The position numbers were made by a program, and so were the translations under genes. From positions 1 through 46,563 of the forward strand of contig NZ_NPJJ01000044.1 in NCBI RefSeq assembly GCF_002251385.1: DNA of 46,563 nucleotides, in the 5' to 3' direction. Of this stretch, positions 20,027-27,797 are shown one piece after another (positions within the stretch are counted from its first letter, which is position 1; every line of letters begins with the position of its first letter). Below the pieces are notes generated by a model. It worked only from the letters and a program-made list of their open reading frames with translations. It did not search any database and was not told where the DNA came from. This DNA comes from Prevotella sp. P5-108. GTDB lineage: Bacteria; Bacteroidota; Bacteroidia; Bacteroidales; Bacteroidaceae.

Positions 20027-20875
20027 ATGGCTGAATATAGCAAATACAATATCGTCTACCGTCTGCAGAAGTGGATGGATAGCGTTCCCGGACAGACCTT
20101 CCTCAACTATGCCTATAGCTGGGGAGCGTCTATCGTTATCTTTGGTACCCTCTGTAAGCTCACCCACCTTCCTGGAGCCAACTTCTGGCTGTTCTTGGGT
20201 ATGGGTACCGAGGTGTTCGTGTTCTTCATCTCTGCTTTTGACCGTCCCTTTGACAAGACCGCCGATGGCCGCGACCTCCCCACCCATGTCGAAGACGCCG
20301 AGGAGGATGAGGATGGCGCCGAGGCGACCGACCATGTGACGATGCAGGCTCCCCAGGCCGTGATTATCGGTGGCTCGGGAGTGATTCATGCGGGCGGAGG
20401 CGTGGCTGTGGGTCAACCCGGTGGCGCTGCCTGCCAACCCGCCGCAGCTGCTGACGGTCTGCAACCCTCGGGCAGCGTACAGATAGTGGGCGGCTCGGCT
20501 GCAGGCGTAGTAGGGCAGAGCGTGGTGACACCGGTAGTCACCGGCACCGCCGAAAACGAAGAGATGGTTCAGGCCCAGAGCGACTATGTAGCCGAGCTCA
20601 AGCGCCTCGTTGAGACCCTGGGCAAGGTCAATGAGCAGAGTTCCCGCCTTGCCACCGACAGCCTGGAGATGGAGAACCTCAACCGCACCCTCACTGGCAT
20701 CAGCCGAGTCTATGAGATGCAGCTCAAGAGCGCCAGCCAGCAGATTAGCACCATCGACCAGATTAATGAGCAAAGCAAGAAGATGGCCCAGCAGATAGAG
20801 CAGCTCAACCAGATTTACAGCCGCATGATAGAGGCCATGACCCTAAATATGCAGACCCGCAACCCCGGTCAGTAA
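20027..20875 (+). CDS. gldL: T9SS motor protein GldL (PorL)
   Basis: GldL is the inner-membrane subunit that, with GldM, converts proton-motive force into the rotary drive of the T9SS. The 282-residue protein has two N-terminal TM helices (about 24-42 and 50-68) with an acidic residue in the second (GTEVFVFF), fitting the proton path. A coiled-coil C-terminal region runs from about 180 to 275. Between them, about residues 105-180, lies a Gly/Ala/Val/Gln-rich linker (e.g. IGGSGVIHAGGG, GGSAAGVVGQS) that looks longer and lower in complexity than I expect for the family. Confidence 0.95.
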   Translation: MAEYSKYNIVYRLQKWMDSVPGQTFLNYAYSWGASIVIFGTLCKLTHLPGANFWLFLGMGTEVFVFFISAFDRPFDKTADGRDLPTHVEDAEEDEDGAEATDHVTMQAPQAVIIGGSGVIHAGGGVAVGQPGGAACQPAAAADGLQPSGSVQIVGGSAAGVVGQSVVTPVVTGTAENEEMVQAQSDYVAELKRLVETLGKVNEQSSRLATDSLEMENLNRTLTGISRVYEMQLKSASQQISTIDQINEQSKKMAQQIEQLNQIYSRMIEAMTLNMQTRNPGQ

Positions 20876-20893
20876 TCTAACGATACACCACTG

Positions 20894-22438
20894 ATGGCAA
20901 TCAAGAAGAAACAGATAACCCCGCGCCAGAAGATGATCAATCTGATGTATGTCATCCTCATGGCCATGCTGGCACTCAATATCTCCACCGAGGTGCTCAA
21001 CGGTTTCTCTATCGTCGAGGAGAGCATCAACCGCACCACCGCCAATTCGGCCGAGGAAAACAGTGCCCTCTATGCGCGCTTTGAACAGCAGATGAAGACC
21101 AACCCGGAGAAGGTGAGCCAGTGGTTTGCCAAAGCCATGGCGGTCAAGCAGATGAGCGACTCTCTCTATGCTTTCTCCCAGCAGCTCAAGGAGCAGATTG
21201 TGGCCGAGGCCGACGGCAAGGACGCCGACCTGGCTAACATCAAGAACAAGGACAATCTCGAGGCTGCAAGCCATGTGATGCTTGCGCCCATCACCGGTAA
21301 GGGCGGTGCCCTGTTTGCTGCCATCAACCATTACCGGGAGCGCATCCTTACGATGGTGACCGACGAGCGCCAGCGCAAGATTATCAGCAGCAACCTTACT
21401 ACCCAGCTCCCCCGTGGCGCCCACGCTATGGGCAAGAACTGGCAGCAGTATATGTTTGAGAATATGCCTGTGGCGGCAGCCGTCACCATGCTCTCCAAGT
21501 TGCAGAGCGACGTGCGCTACGCCGAGGGAGAGGTGCTTCATACGCTCGTTTCCAACATCGACCTCAAGGATATCCGCGTCAACAGGCTTGAGGCTTTTGT
21601 CATCCCCGAGTCCAAGACCGTCATCAGCGGCGACGCCTTCGATGCCCGCATCGTGATGGCGGCGGTAGATACCACCATGACACCCGAGATATATGTGGGC
21701 GGCCGCCGCATTACTGGCAACAACTACCGCTTCACAGCCAGCGGCGTGGGTGAGCACTCCTTCGCCGGATACATCACCATGCGCAATGGCAACGGCGGCC
21801 TTATCCGCCGCGACTTTACGCAGAAGTACAACGTGGTGGCGCCCAGTGCCACCGTCTCTGCCGACCTCATGAACGTGCTCTATGCCGGCTATGAAAACCC
21901 CATCAGTATCAGCATCCCCGGCGTAGCCCTCAACGAGGTCCAGGCATCCATGACTGGCGGTGCCTTCCATTCCGTGGGCATGGGTCGATATATCGCCAAA
22001 CCCTCAGCCGTGGGCAGCGATGTGACCATCACCGTCAGTGCGCGCAAGGGCAATGCCATCCGCCAGATGGGCAAGTTCACCTTCCACGTGCGCAAGCTCC
22101 CCGACCCGATGGCCTACCTCGTCATCGGCACCGACCGCTACAAGGGTGGCGGCCTGTCCAAGTCTGCGCTGATGGGCATCGACCGCATCCATGCCGCCAT
22201 CGACGACGGACTGCTCGACATCCCCTTCCGCGTGGTAAGTTTCGAGACCGTCTTCTTCGACAATATGGGCAACGCCGTGCCAATAGCCTCCAACGGAGCC
22301 CGGTTCTCCGAGCGTCAGCGCGAAACCTTCCGCCGCCTCTCCCGCAACCGCCGCTTCTACATCCGAGGCGTCAAGGCCGTGGGCCCCGATGGCATCACGC
22401 GCACGCTGTCTTACCCCATGGAGGTCATCGTCAAATAA
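20894..22438 (+). CDS. gldM: T9SS motor protein GldM (PorM)
   Basis: GldM pairs with GldL in the inner membrane and spans the periplasm to the GldK/GldN ring. The 514-residue protein starts MAIKKKQITPRQKMINLMYV, whose single TM helix (about 13-35) and TPRQKMINLMY motif are the family signature. The periplasmic part follows as a helical D1 (about 40-225) and beta-domains D2-D4 (about 225-514), with the motif PKTV/SGDAFDARIV near the D1/D2 border. Spacing is 18 nt from gldL and 15 nt to gldN, so the genes are clearly co-transcribed. Confidence 0.96.
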   Translation: MAIKKKQITPRQKMINLMYVILMAMLALNISTEVLNGFSIVEESINRTTANSAEENSALYARFEQQMKTNPEKVSQWFAKAMAVKQMSDSLYAFSQQLKEQIVAEADGKDADLANIKNKDNLEAASHVMLAPITGKGGALFAAINHYRERILTMVTDERQRKIISSNLTTQLPRGAHAMGKNWQQYMFENMPVAAAVTMLSKLQSDVRYAEGEVLHTLVSNIDLKDIRVNRLEAFVIPESKTVISGDAFDARIVMAAVDTTMTPEIYVGGRRITGNNYRFTASGVGEHSFAGYITMRNGNGGLIRRDFTQKYNVVAPSATVSADLMNVLYAGYENPISISIPGVALNEVQASMTGGAFHSVGMGRYIAKPSAVGSDVTITVSARKGNAIRQMGKFTFHVRKLPDPMAYLVIGTDRYKGGGLSKSALMGIDRIHAAIDDGLLDIPFRVVSFETVFFDNMGNAVPIASNGARFSERQRETFRRLSRNRRFYIRGVKAVGPDGITRTLSYPMEVIVK

Positions 22439-22453
22439 GAAAACAATGCAACA

Positions 22454-23488
22454 ATGAAGAAAATATTATTTATCCTTCTCGTCGGAATGATGGCTGTCCA
22501 TGCGACCGCCCAGCCCGCCAAACGCAAAGCCGAGCAGAAGGCTGCTGCCACCACCAGCGGCGCCATCTCTACCCGAGCCCAGATTTCCTTCCCTGTGCAG
22601 ACTCGCATGGCAGAAGATGTCGTGTGGCGCCGCGATATCTATCGCGAGCTCGACCTCCACGACGACGCCAACGCCAGCCTCTACTACCCTGTAGAGCCTA
22701 TGGGCAACCAGGTCAACCTCTTCACCTACATCTTCAAGCTCATGATGACCGGCAACATCAAGGCCTACGAGTACCGGCTTGACGGAAACGAGGTCTTCAA
22801 CGAGGCTGCCCAGGTCAAGCTCAAGGCATTCCTCGACAATTACCATATATTCTACGAGAAGACCAACCGGGGCATCTATATCGACAACAGCGATATCCCC
22901 TCGCGCGAGGTCACCGCTTACTATCTCAAGGAGTGCGTCTACTACGACCAGACCACAGCCTCCTTCCACACCCAAGTGCTGGCGCTGTGCCCCATCATGA
23001 AGCGTGAAGACGATTTCGGCGACAATGCCACGTCCTATCCCCTCTTCTGGGTCAAGTACGACGACCTGGCACCTTTCCTGGTCAAGCAGACCGTGATGAC
23101 GAGCAATCTCAACAACGCCGCCGTGATGAGCATGGACGATTACTTTGCCAAAAACATGTACCGCGGCAAGATTTACAAGACCAACAATATGCTCGGCAAG
23201 ACTCTGGCTCAGTACTGTCCCACCGACTCAGCCCTCTCCAAGGAGCAGAAGCGTATAGAGAAGGAGATCGTGGACTTCGAGCAGAACCTCTGGGGCGACA
23301 AGGCCCGCAAAGACTCGCTCGACAGCATCGCCAAGGCCAACAAGGATGTCAAGCCCGTCAAGAAGGGCCGCCGCGCATCGTCTTCGACTTCCGTGCGCAA
23401 CAAGACCGTAAAGTCCAAGACCCGCTCCACCTCTTCGCGTTCGTCATCCTCGGCAGCGCGTGTCACCGTGCGTCGTCAGCGTCACTGA
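22454..23488 (+). CDS. gldN: T9SS ring protein GldN (PorN)
   Basis: GldN is a periplasmic protein that forms the T9SS ring with GldK. The 344-residue product has a signal peptide (about 1-20, ending HATA before QPA) and the conserved core from about residue 55 (VVWRRDIYRELDL, NLFTYIFKLM) to about 290. The last ~50 residues are an unusual Ser/Thr/Lys/Arg-rich tail (KKGRRASSSTSV, SKTRSTSSRSSSS) ending RRQRH. It is the last gene of the operon; a 7-bp hairpin (23510-23531) without a T-tract may be the terminator. Confidence 0.95.
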   Translation: MKKILFILLVGMMAVHATAQPAKRKAEQKAAATTSGAISTRAQISFPVQTRMAEDVVWRRDIYRELDLHDDANASLYYPVEPMGNQVNLFTYIFKLMMTGNIKAYEYRLDGNEVFNEAAQVKLKAFLDNYHIFYEKTNRGIYIDNSDIPSREVTAYYLKECVYYDQTTASFHTQVLALCPIMKREDDFGDNATSYPLFWVKYDDLAPFLVKQTVMTSNLNNAAVMSMDDYFAKNMYRGKIYKTNNMLGKTLAQYCPTDSALSKEQKRIEKEIVDFEQNLWGDKARKDSLDSIAKANKDVKPVKKGRRASSSTSVRNKTVKSKTRSTSSRSSSSAARVTVRRQRH

Positions 23489-23863
23489 TTGTAGCCAGCA
23501 CTTGTTATTGGACGAAGAAGGACATTCGTCCCTCTCTGCTCCGATAATGATAGCCACGCCATCTATTTGTGCGCAATTGGAACGTGATTAAATATCATCC
23601 CGATTGCAGTCACTACGGAAACGGTATATATAATAAGTTGTAAGCCCCAGGCGCATAAAACGGCAGAACAGATGACTGCCGAAGATAGGGAAGTGATAGG
23701 TTCGCGCCGCAAGGGATATTCCTTTCGTGATGTGGCGAAACAGGGTTGTACATACAGTGCAGCGAGCGAAGCGATTACTACACGGGCAATTACCGCAATA
23801 GACTTGACTTTACGTTCTTTTCAAAGTAAAGGTTTTGTGATAGTCGTTTAAGGGGTAAAAGCT
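23489..23863. other. Intergenic region between gldN and the ORF6N gene
   Basis: Contains the GGACGAA/TTCGTCC hairpin at 23510-23531, an AT-rich motif copy at 23625-23644, and a 59-codon frame at 23672-23851 (starts MTAEDREVIGSRRKG) that resembles nothing I can name. Base composition becomes AT-richer from here to about 24990, consistent with an inserted segment. Confidence 0.5.
23625..23644 (+). repeat. Diverged copy of the AT-rich intergenic motif
   Basis: TATATATAATAAGTTGTAAG, related to the copies at 8046, 31562 (reverse) and 40709 with one substitution and one extra A. Confidence 0.4.
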
Positions 23864-24859
23864 ATGCTTGCACTATTAAGCACTACGTTTGAGATCACAA
23901 ATTGTGATTTTGAAGATATGACAGATATAAAAGAAAAGATAGAGGACGGCGAACTGGTCACAAATTGTGACCAGATGGTTGTCGTGGATAATATAGAGTC
24001 TCTAATAAAGGTGATTAGAGGACAACAGGTTATGCTTGACAAAGATATAGCAATGCTATATGGTGTGGAGACAAGAACTTTGAACCAAGCAGTCAAACGT
24101 AATATTCAGAGGTTCCCTTCTGATTTTAGGTTTCAGTTGTCAATGGAGGAATGTTCAAAATCACAAATTGTGACTTTGAACGCTGGACGAGGACAGAATA
24201 TAAAGAAATTACCTTTTGCCTTTACAGAGCAGGGCGTGGCGATGCTTAGCAGTGTTCTCCGTTCCAAAACAGCCATTGAGGTCAATATCCAAATCATGCG
24301 GGCCTTTGTCTCCATGCGCCATTTCATGACAACCAACGCTTCTGTGTTCAGTCGCTTGGAAACGATTGAGTACCATCAATTGGAAATGCAGCAACATCAG
24401 CAAGAAGCGGACAAACGCATAGACGAGGTATTTCGCCGATTGGATGAGGGCAATGCGAAGCCGAAGCAAGGAGTGTTCTACAACGGACAGATTTATGATG
24501 CCTATACATTCGTGTCCGACTTGATTAAGAGTGCGAAGAAGCGTATAGTCCTTGTCGACAACTATGTTGACGAGACTGTACTTACATTGCTCGATAAAAG
24601 AGATGAAGGTGTATCTGCGGTCATCTATACCCAGCAGATTAGTCGTCAGTTCCAGCTTGACATAGACCGTCATAATGCTCAATATGTACCGATTGATGTT
24701 GAAGTGTTCCGTTTATCGCACGACTGCTTCCTTTGTATAGACGATGATGTATATCATATAGGAGCCTCTATCAAGGACTTGGGCAAAAAGTGGTTTGGTT
24801 TCTCTAAAATGGAGATACTTACACCAGATGAATTGGTAGAAAAAATCAATAGAGAGTAA
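23864..24859 (+). CDS. ORF6N-domain protein with PLD-like C-terminal domain
   Basis: Up to 331 residues. The ORF6N (KilA-N-type, phage-related DNA-binding) domain spans about 45-160: IRGQQVMLDKDIAMLYGVET, LNQAVKRNIQRFP and FAFTEQGVAMLSSVLRS. A coiled-coil linker (about 170-205) leads to a C-terminal domain (about 215-325) with KRIVLVDNYVDETVL and SHDCFLCIDD...YHIGAS, resembling a phospholipase-D-like fold seen in other ORF6N proteins. Function is unknown. ATG 23864 has an AAGGGG upstream, but 23918 or 23975 would agree better with the promoter and operators and with the usual short N-terminus. Base composition differs from its neighbours, suggesting transfer. Confidence 0.85.
   Translation: MLALLSTTFEITNCDFEDMTDIKEKIEDGELVTNCDQMVVVDNIESLIKVIRGQQVMLDKDIAMLYGVETRTLNQAVKRNIQRFPSDFRFQLSMEECSKSQIVTLNAGRGQNIKKLPFAFTEQGVAMLSSVLRSKTAIEVNIQIMRAFVSMRHFMTTNASVFSRLETIEYHQLEMQQHQQEADKRIDEVFRRLDEGNAKPKQGVFYNGQIYDAYTFVSDLIKSAKKRIVLVDNYVDETVLTLLDKRDEGVSAVIYTQQISRQFQLDIDRHNAQYVPIDVEVFRLSHDCFLCIDDDVYHIGASIKDLGKKWFGFSKMEILTPDELVEKINRE
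23884..23891 (+). promoter_or_regulatory. Candidate -7 element of the ORF6N gene
   Basis: TACGTTTG matches TAnnTTTG exactly and lies inside the longest frame of the gene, 27 nt before ATG 23918. If it is used, transcription starts at the first TCACAAATTGTGA palindrome and the real start codon is downstream. Confidence 0.4.
23895..23907. promoter_or_regulatory. Palindromic operator candidate 1
   Basis: TCACAAATTGTGA: 6-bp arms about one base, extending to 7-bp arms with the flanking A/T. It begins 3 bp after the candidate -7 element, so it would overlap the transcription start. Confidence 0.5.
23954..23974. promoter_or_regulatory. Palindromic operator candidate 2
   Basis: The same 13-bp core with perfect 10-bp arms (CTGGTCACAA / TTGTGACCAG) about a central A. 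It abuts the in-frame ATG at 23975. Confidence 0.55.
24161..24173. promoter_or_regulatory. Palindrome copy 3, inside the ORF6N domain
   Basis: TCACAAATTGTGA again, here read in a different codon phase (SQIVT) than copies 1 and 2 ((I/V)TNCD). The SQIVT peptide is itself common in the family. Confidence 0.4.
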
Positions 24860-24879
24860 GACTCTGCTATGTGTAAAGC

Positions 24880-24903
24880 CAAATCTATGATATGATAGAT
24901 TTG
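24880..24903 (+). terminator. Hairpin after the ORF6N gene
   Basis: CAAATCTAT pairs perfectly with ATAGATTTG (9 bp, 6-nt loop), 20 nt past the stop. There is no T-tract, so termination is uncertain. Confidence 0.45.
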
Positions 24904-24998
24904 AGGATTAAAAGTTTATTGCTTGCGTGGTTGTACACTTGAGTTATCCGTAATGCAGTTTAATAAGAGATACAATAACCAATTAAATACAAACGACA

Positions 24999-25613
24999 AT
25001 GAAAAAGAAACTATTTGCAACCCTGATGCTCTTGGCCTTTGTGGCTATAGGCAGCGCCAATGCACAGATTAAGTTCGGTGTCAAGGGCGGTATCAATATG
25101 TCCGAGTTCTCCGTCAAGGGCAATGTACTCGACAAGTCCAACAATATCGGCTTCTATCTTGGCCCCACCGCTAAGGTCTCTCTGCCCCTCACGGGCCTCG
25201 GCATCGACGTCTCAGCCCTCTACAACCAGTATTCTGCCGATGTTACCGTAGAACGTGGCAACGAGCAGATTGTCCGCGACCAGGCTACGCTCACTGTCAA
25301 GCAGATTGCCATCCCTATCAACCTGCGTTATGGAATAGGCTTGGGCAGTCTGGCCAGCATCTATGCCTTTGCAGGTCCACAGTTTGCCTTCAATATGGCC
25401 GACGACATCCAGAGTATCGACTGGAAGTGGAAGAATACGTACATGAGCTTCAACATCGGAGCCGGCGTGTCGCTGATGAGCCATCTCGCGTTCAACCTCA
25501 ACTACAACTTCGGTTGCGGCAAGTCGGGTGAGACCGGTGCCGGCGATGTGGTGCGCAGCGCCTTCAACGCCAAGAGCAGCGCCTGGCAGCTGGGCATGAC
25601 TTATTACTTCTAA
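24999..25613 (+). CDS. Small outer-membrane beta-barrel protein (OMP_b-brl_2 type)
   Basis: A 204-residue porin-like protein. The signal peptide (about 1-22, ending SANA before QIKFG) is followed by KFGVKGGINMSEF, the typical first strand of the Bacteroidota PorT/OMP_b-brl_2 type. Alternating amphipathic strands follow, such as GIGLGSLASIYAFAGPQFAF, and the protein ends LGMTYYF with the C-terminal aromatic expected for BAM-assembled barrels. PorT of the T9SS belongs to this broad fold, but this protein is too generic to call PorT. It is separated from the T9SS operon by the ORF6N island. Confidence 0.82.
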   Translation: MKKKLFATLMLLAFVAIGSANAQIKFGVKGGINMSEFSVKGNVLDKSNNIGFYLGPTAKVSLPLTGLGIDVSALYNQYSADVTVERGNEQIVRDQATLTVKQIAIPINLRYGIGLGSLASIYAFAGPQFAFNMADDIQSIDWKWKNTYMSFNIGAGVSLMSHLAFNLNYNFGCGKSGETGAGDVVRSAFNAKSSAWQLGMTYYF

Positions 25614-25702
25614 GTCCACGCCCGCACGACAGCCCCTTTGTCCTCTGCTCCTGCCGAGGTTTGCCTCGGGGCGTCCGCGCTGTCGGTTACGACAAATGAT
25701 AT

Positions 25703-25740
25703 AGCCCGAAGTCCGTCATCTACGGTCTTCGGGCTTTCTG
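25703..25740 (+). terminator. Terminator between the OMP gene and the aminopeptidase gene
   Basis: AGCCCGAAG-T-CCGT pairs with ACGG-T-CTTCGGGCT (25703-25735), followed by TTCTGTTT. It lies between convergent genes and could serve both. Confidence 0.8.
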
Positions 25741-25757
25741 TTTCTATTTCTGCGCGA

Positions 25758-27551
25758 TTAGTCTATCGCTGCCGTAGCCTCTGCGAGCCACTGGCGCTCG
25801 TCGTCGGCCAGATGCGGTGCCAGCTCTTCATACACGCGGCGGTGGTAGTCGTTGAGCCATTCCACCTCATTGTCGTCGAGCAGCCAGCGGTCTATCACCG
25901 TGGTGTCGATGGGGCAGAGCGTGAGCGATTCCATACGTAGGAAATTGCCACACTCGGTGCTGTCGCCACCGACGATGAGCAGCACGTTCTCGATGCGCAC
26001 TCCAAAGCGGCCGGCGAGATAGACGCCCGGTTCGTCGGTGATGGTCATGCCCGCCTTGAGCGCCGTGGGCACATACTCCATACGTATCTGCTGCGGGCCT
26101 TCATGCACACAGAGATGCGCACCCACGCCGTGGCCCGTACCATGCAGGTAGTTGTAGCCGCGGCTCCACAGCACGCTGCGCGCTATGGCGTCTATCTGCG
26201 TGCCGTTGGCACCTGCCGGAAACTGAGCCATCTCCAGTCGTATGTGAGCCTTGAGTACCAGCGTGTACACCAGTCTCTGCTCCTCGCTCACGGGTCCCAG
26301 CGGTATGGTGCGGGTAATGTCGGTGGTACCGCAGTCGTATTGGGCGCCACAGTCGAGTAGCAGCAGCCCCTCGGGACGCAGTTCGACGTCGCTGTCGGCT
26401 GTCGGCTCATAGTGTACGATGGCGCCGTGACTCTCATAGGCAGCTATGGTCTCAAAGCTCTTCTCCACATACGCAGGGTCTTCGCTGCGCAGCGCCGTGA
26501 GCTTGTCGTCCACGCCCATTTCGGTCACTCCGCCCTTTGCCACTGCCGGCTTTATCCACTTGAGCAGCCTCACCATCGCCACGCCGTCGCTCACCATAGC
26601 CTGGCGGAAGCCCGCTGTCTCAGCCTCGTTCTTCACCGCCTTCATCAGCGGAATGGGCGATGGCGCATAGATTACCTGTGTGCGGCTGGGCACGTAGCGC
26701 GGCATGAGCGCAGTCGTCTCGTTGCCGTCCATCAGTATCGAGTATTCGAAATATTGTGCCAGTCCTTCACCTATCTTATTATATGGGCGCAGCTCCACGC
26801 CATTGTCGTTGAGATACTCCTTGACCTCGTCGCTCACGCGGCTGCACTCCGTAAACAGGGTGGCGCCCCTCGATGCGATGAGCAGATAGGCTATGAACAC
26901 TGGGTTGCACTCTATATCGGCCCCGCGCAGATTGAGCGTCCAGGCTATGTCGTCGAGCGCCGATACCAACATGCCGTCGGCGTGTACCGCTGCCAGCCTG
27001 CGCCTTATCGCCGTCAACTTGTCAGCAGCCGTTGTCCCTGCCCATTCCATCGGGTGCTTCCTTATCGGTTTCTGTGGCAGCGCGGGTCGGTCTGTCCATA
27101 TCCGGCTCATCGGGTCGAGGTTGGTGCGCAGTGTGATGCCACCCTGCTTGCGCAGCGCCATCGTCATCGCCTGCACCGTGTTGTATGTGCTTGTCGAGCC
27201 GTCTATGGCCACCGTGGCACCGCTCTTCTCAGCCAGTTCGGCGCCCAGCCACTCGGTTATCGACGGAGTTCCCTCCATGCGCAGCCGCATCAGCTGGTAC
27301 TCGGTGCCATCGAGCTGCTCTTCGGCTTGCAGGAAGTAGCGCGAGTCGGTCCATAGCGCGGCACTCTTCATGGTGACCACGGCGGTGCCTGCCGACCCCG
27401 TAAACCCGCTTATCCACTCGCGGCTTTTCCAGTGGTCTGCTATATATTCTCCGTTGTGCGCGTCGCTGCTCGGGATGATGAATGCGTCTATCTTTTCTCG
27501 CTCCATCAGCTCGCGCAGCCGCTCTATTCTGTTTTCTATCATCTCTTTCAT
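25758..27551 (-). CDS. pepP: Xaa-Pro aminopeptidase (aminopeptidase P, M24B)
   Basis: A 597-residue cytoplasmic metallopeptidase that removes N-terminal residues preceding proline. Two creatinase-like N-terminal domains (about 1-305) precede the C-terminal pita-bread catalytic domain. The dinuclear metal ligands are visible: D400 and D411 (DCGAQYDCGTTD), H474 (HGTGHGVG), E507 (DEPGVYL) and E521 (RIENVL). The long three-domain form, around 600 residues, is usual in Bacteroidota. The frame extends to a TTG at 27578, but that codon lies inside the -7 element, so the ATG at 27551 is chosen. Divergent from mdh. Confidence 0.94.
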   Translation of the reverse strand: MKEMIENRIERLRELMEREKIDAFIIPSSDAHNGEYIADHWKSREWISGFTGSAGTAVVTMKSAALWTDSRYFLQAEEQLDGTEYQLMRLRMEGTPSITEWLGAELAEKSGATVAIDGSTSTYNTVQAMTMALRKQGGITLRTNLDPMSRIWTDRPALPQKPIRKHPMEWAGTTAADKLTAIRRRLAAVHADGMLVSALDDIAWTLNLRGADIECNPVFIAYLLIASRGATLFTECSRVSDEVKEYLNDNGVELRPYNKIGEGLAQYFEYSILMDGNETTALMPRYVPSRTQVIYAPSPIPLMKAVKNEAETAGFRQAMVSDGVAMVRLLKWIKPAVAKGGVTEMGVDDKLTALRSEDPAYVEKSFETIAAYESHGAIVHYEPTADSDVELRPEGLLLLDCGAQYDCGTTDITRTIPLGPVSEEQRLVYTLVLKAHIRLEMAQFPAGANGTQIDAIARSVLWSRGYNYLHGTGHGVGAHLCVHEGPQQIRMEYVPTALKAGMTITDEPGVYLAGRFGVRIENVLLIVGGDSTECGNFLRMESLTLCPIDTTVIDRWLLDDNEVEWLNDYHRRVYEELAPHLADDERQWLAEATAAID

Positions 27552-27575
27552 CTCTATTTTGCTAATTGGACATGA

Positions 27576-27583
27576 CAAAGGTA
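27576..27583 (-). promoter_or_regulatory. -7 element for pepP
   Basis: Minus-strand TACCTTTG matches TAnnTTTG exactly, 24 nt before the ATG at 27551. It decides against the longer TTG-initiated frame. Confidence 0.65.
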
Positions 27584-27621
27584 AAAGTTTTAAGAATTAA
27601 TCACAAAAGAAATTGCGATTA

Positions 27622-27637
27622 AATGACATTTGTCATT
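27622..27637. promoter_or_regulatory. Palindrome between the divergent pepP and mdh promoters
   Basis: AATGACA-TT-TGTCATT, perfect 7-bp arms, ends 10 bp before the mdh -7 box and 38 bp from the pepP one. A candidate operator; the regulator is unknown. Confidence 0.45.
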
Positions 27638-27647
27638 CTTTTTTTCG

Positions 27648-27655
27648 TAATTTTG
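27648..27655 (+). promoter_or_regulatory. -7 element for mdh
   Basis: TAATTTTG is an exact TAnnTTTG match, leaving a ~140-nt leader before mdh. The leader holds a 33-codon frame (27659-27760) of unknown meaning. Confidence 0.6.
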
Positions 27656-27797
27656 CAGATGATAGCAGCTCGAGGCGACCGCTGCCCTTACTCCGATGCA
27701 TCTCCAGATTGCATTTGGGTAGCCGGGAGTGACGATTGGCTCCGTCAAGCTGCAGGATAAAAGACAGAACGAATCACTTATAATTAATATTATAGTT

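Noticed and set aside
18503..20773. 756-codon minus-strand ORF opposite gldK/gldL
   Set aside because: Shadow frame of two clearly identified T9SS genes.
23672..23851. 59-codon ORF upstream of the ORF6N gene
   Set aside because: Unrecognised, no promoter seen; may be a decayed remnant but not supportable as a gene.
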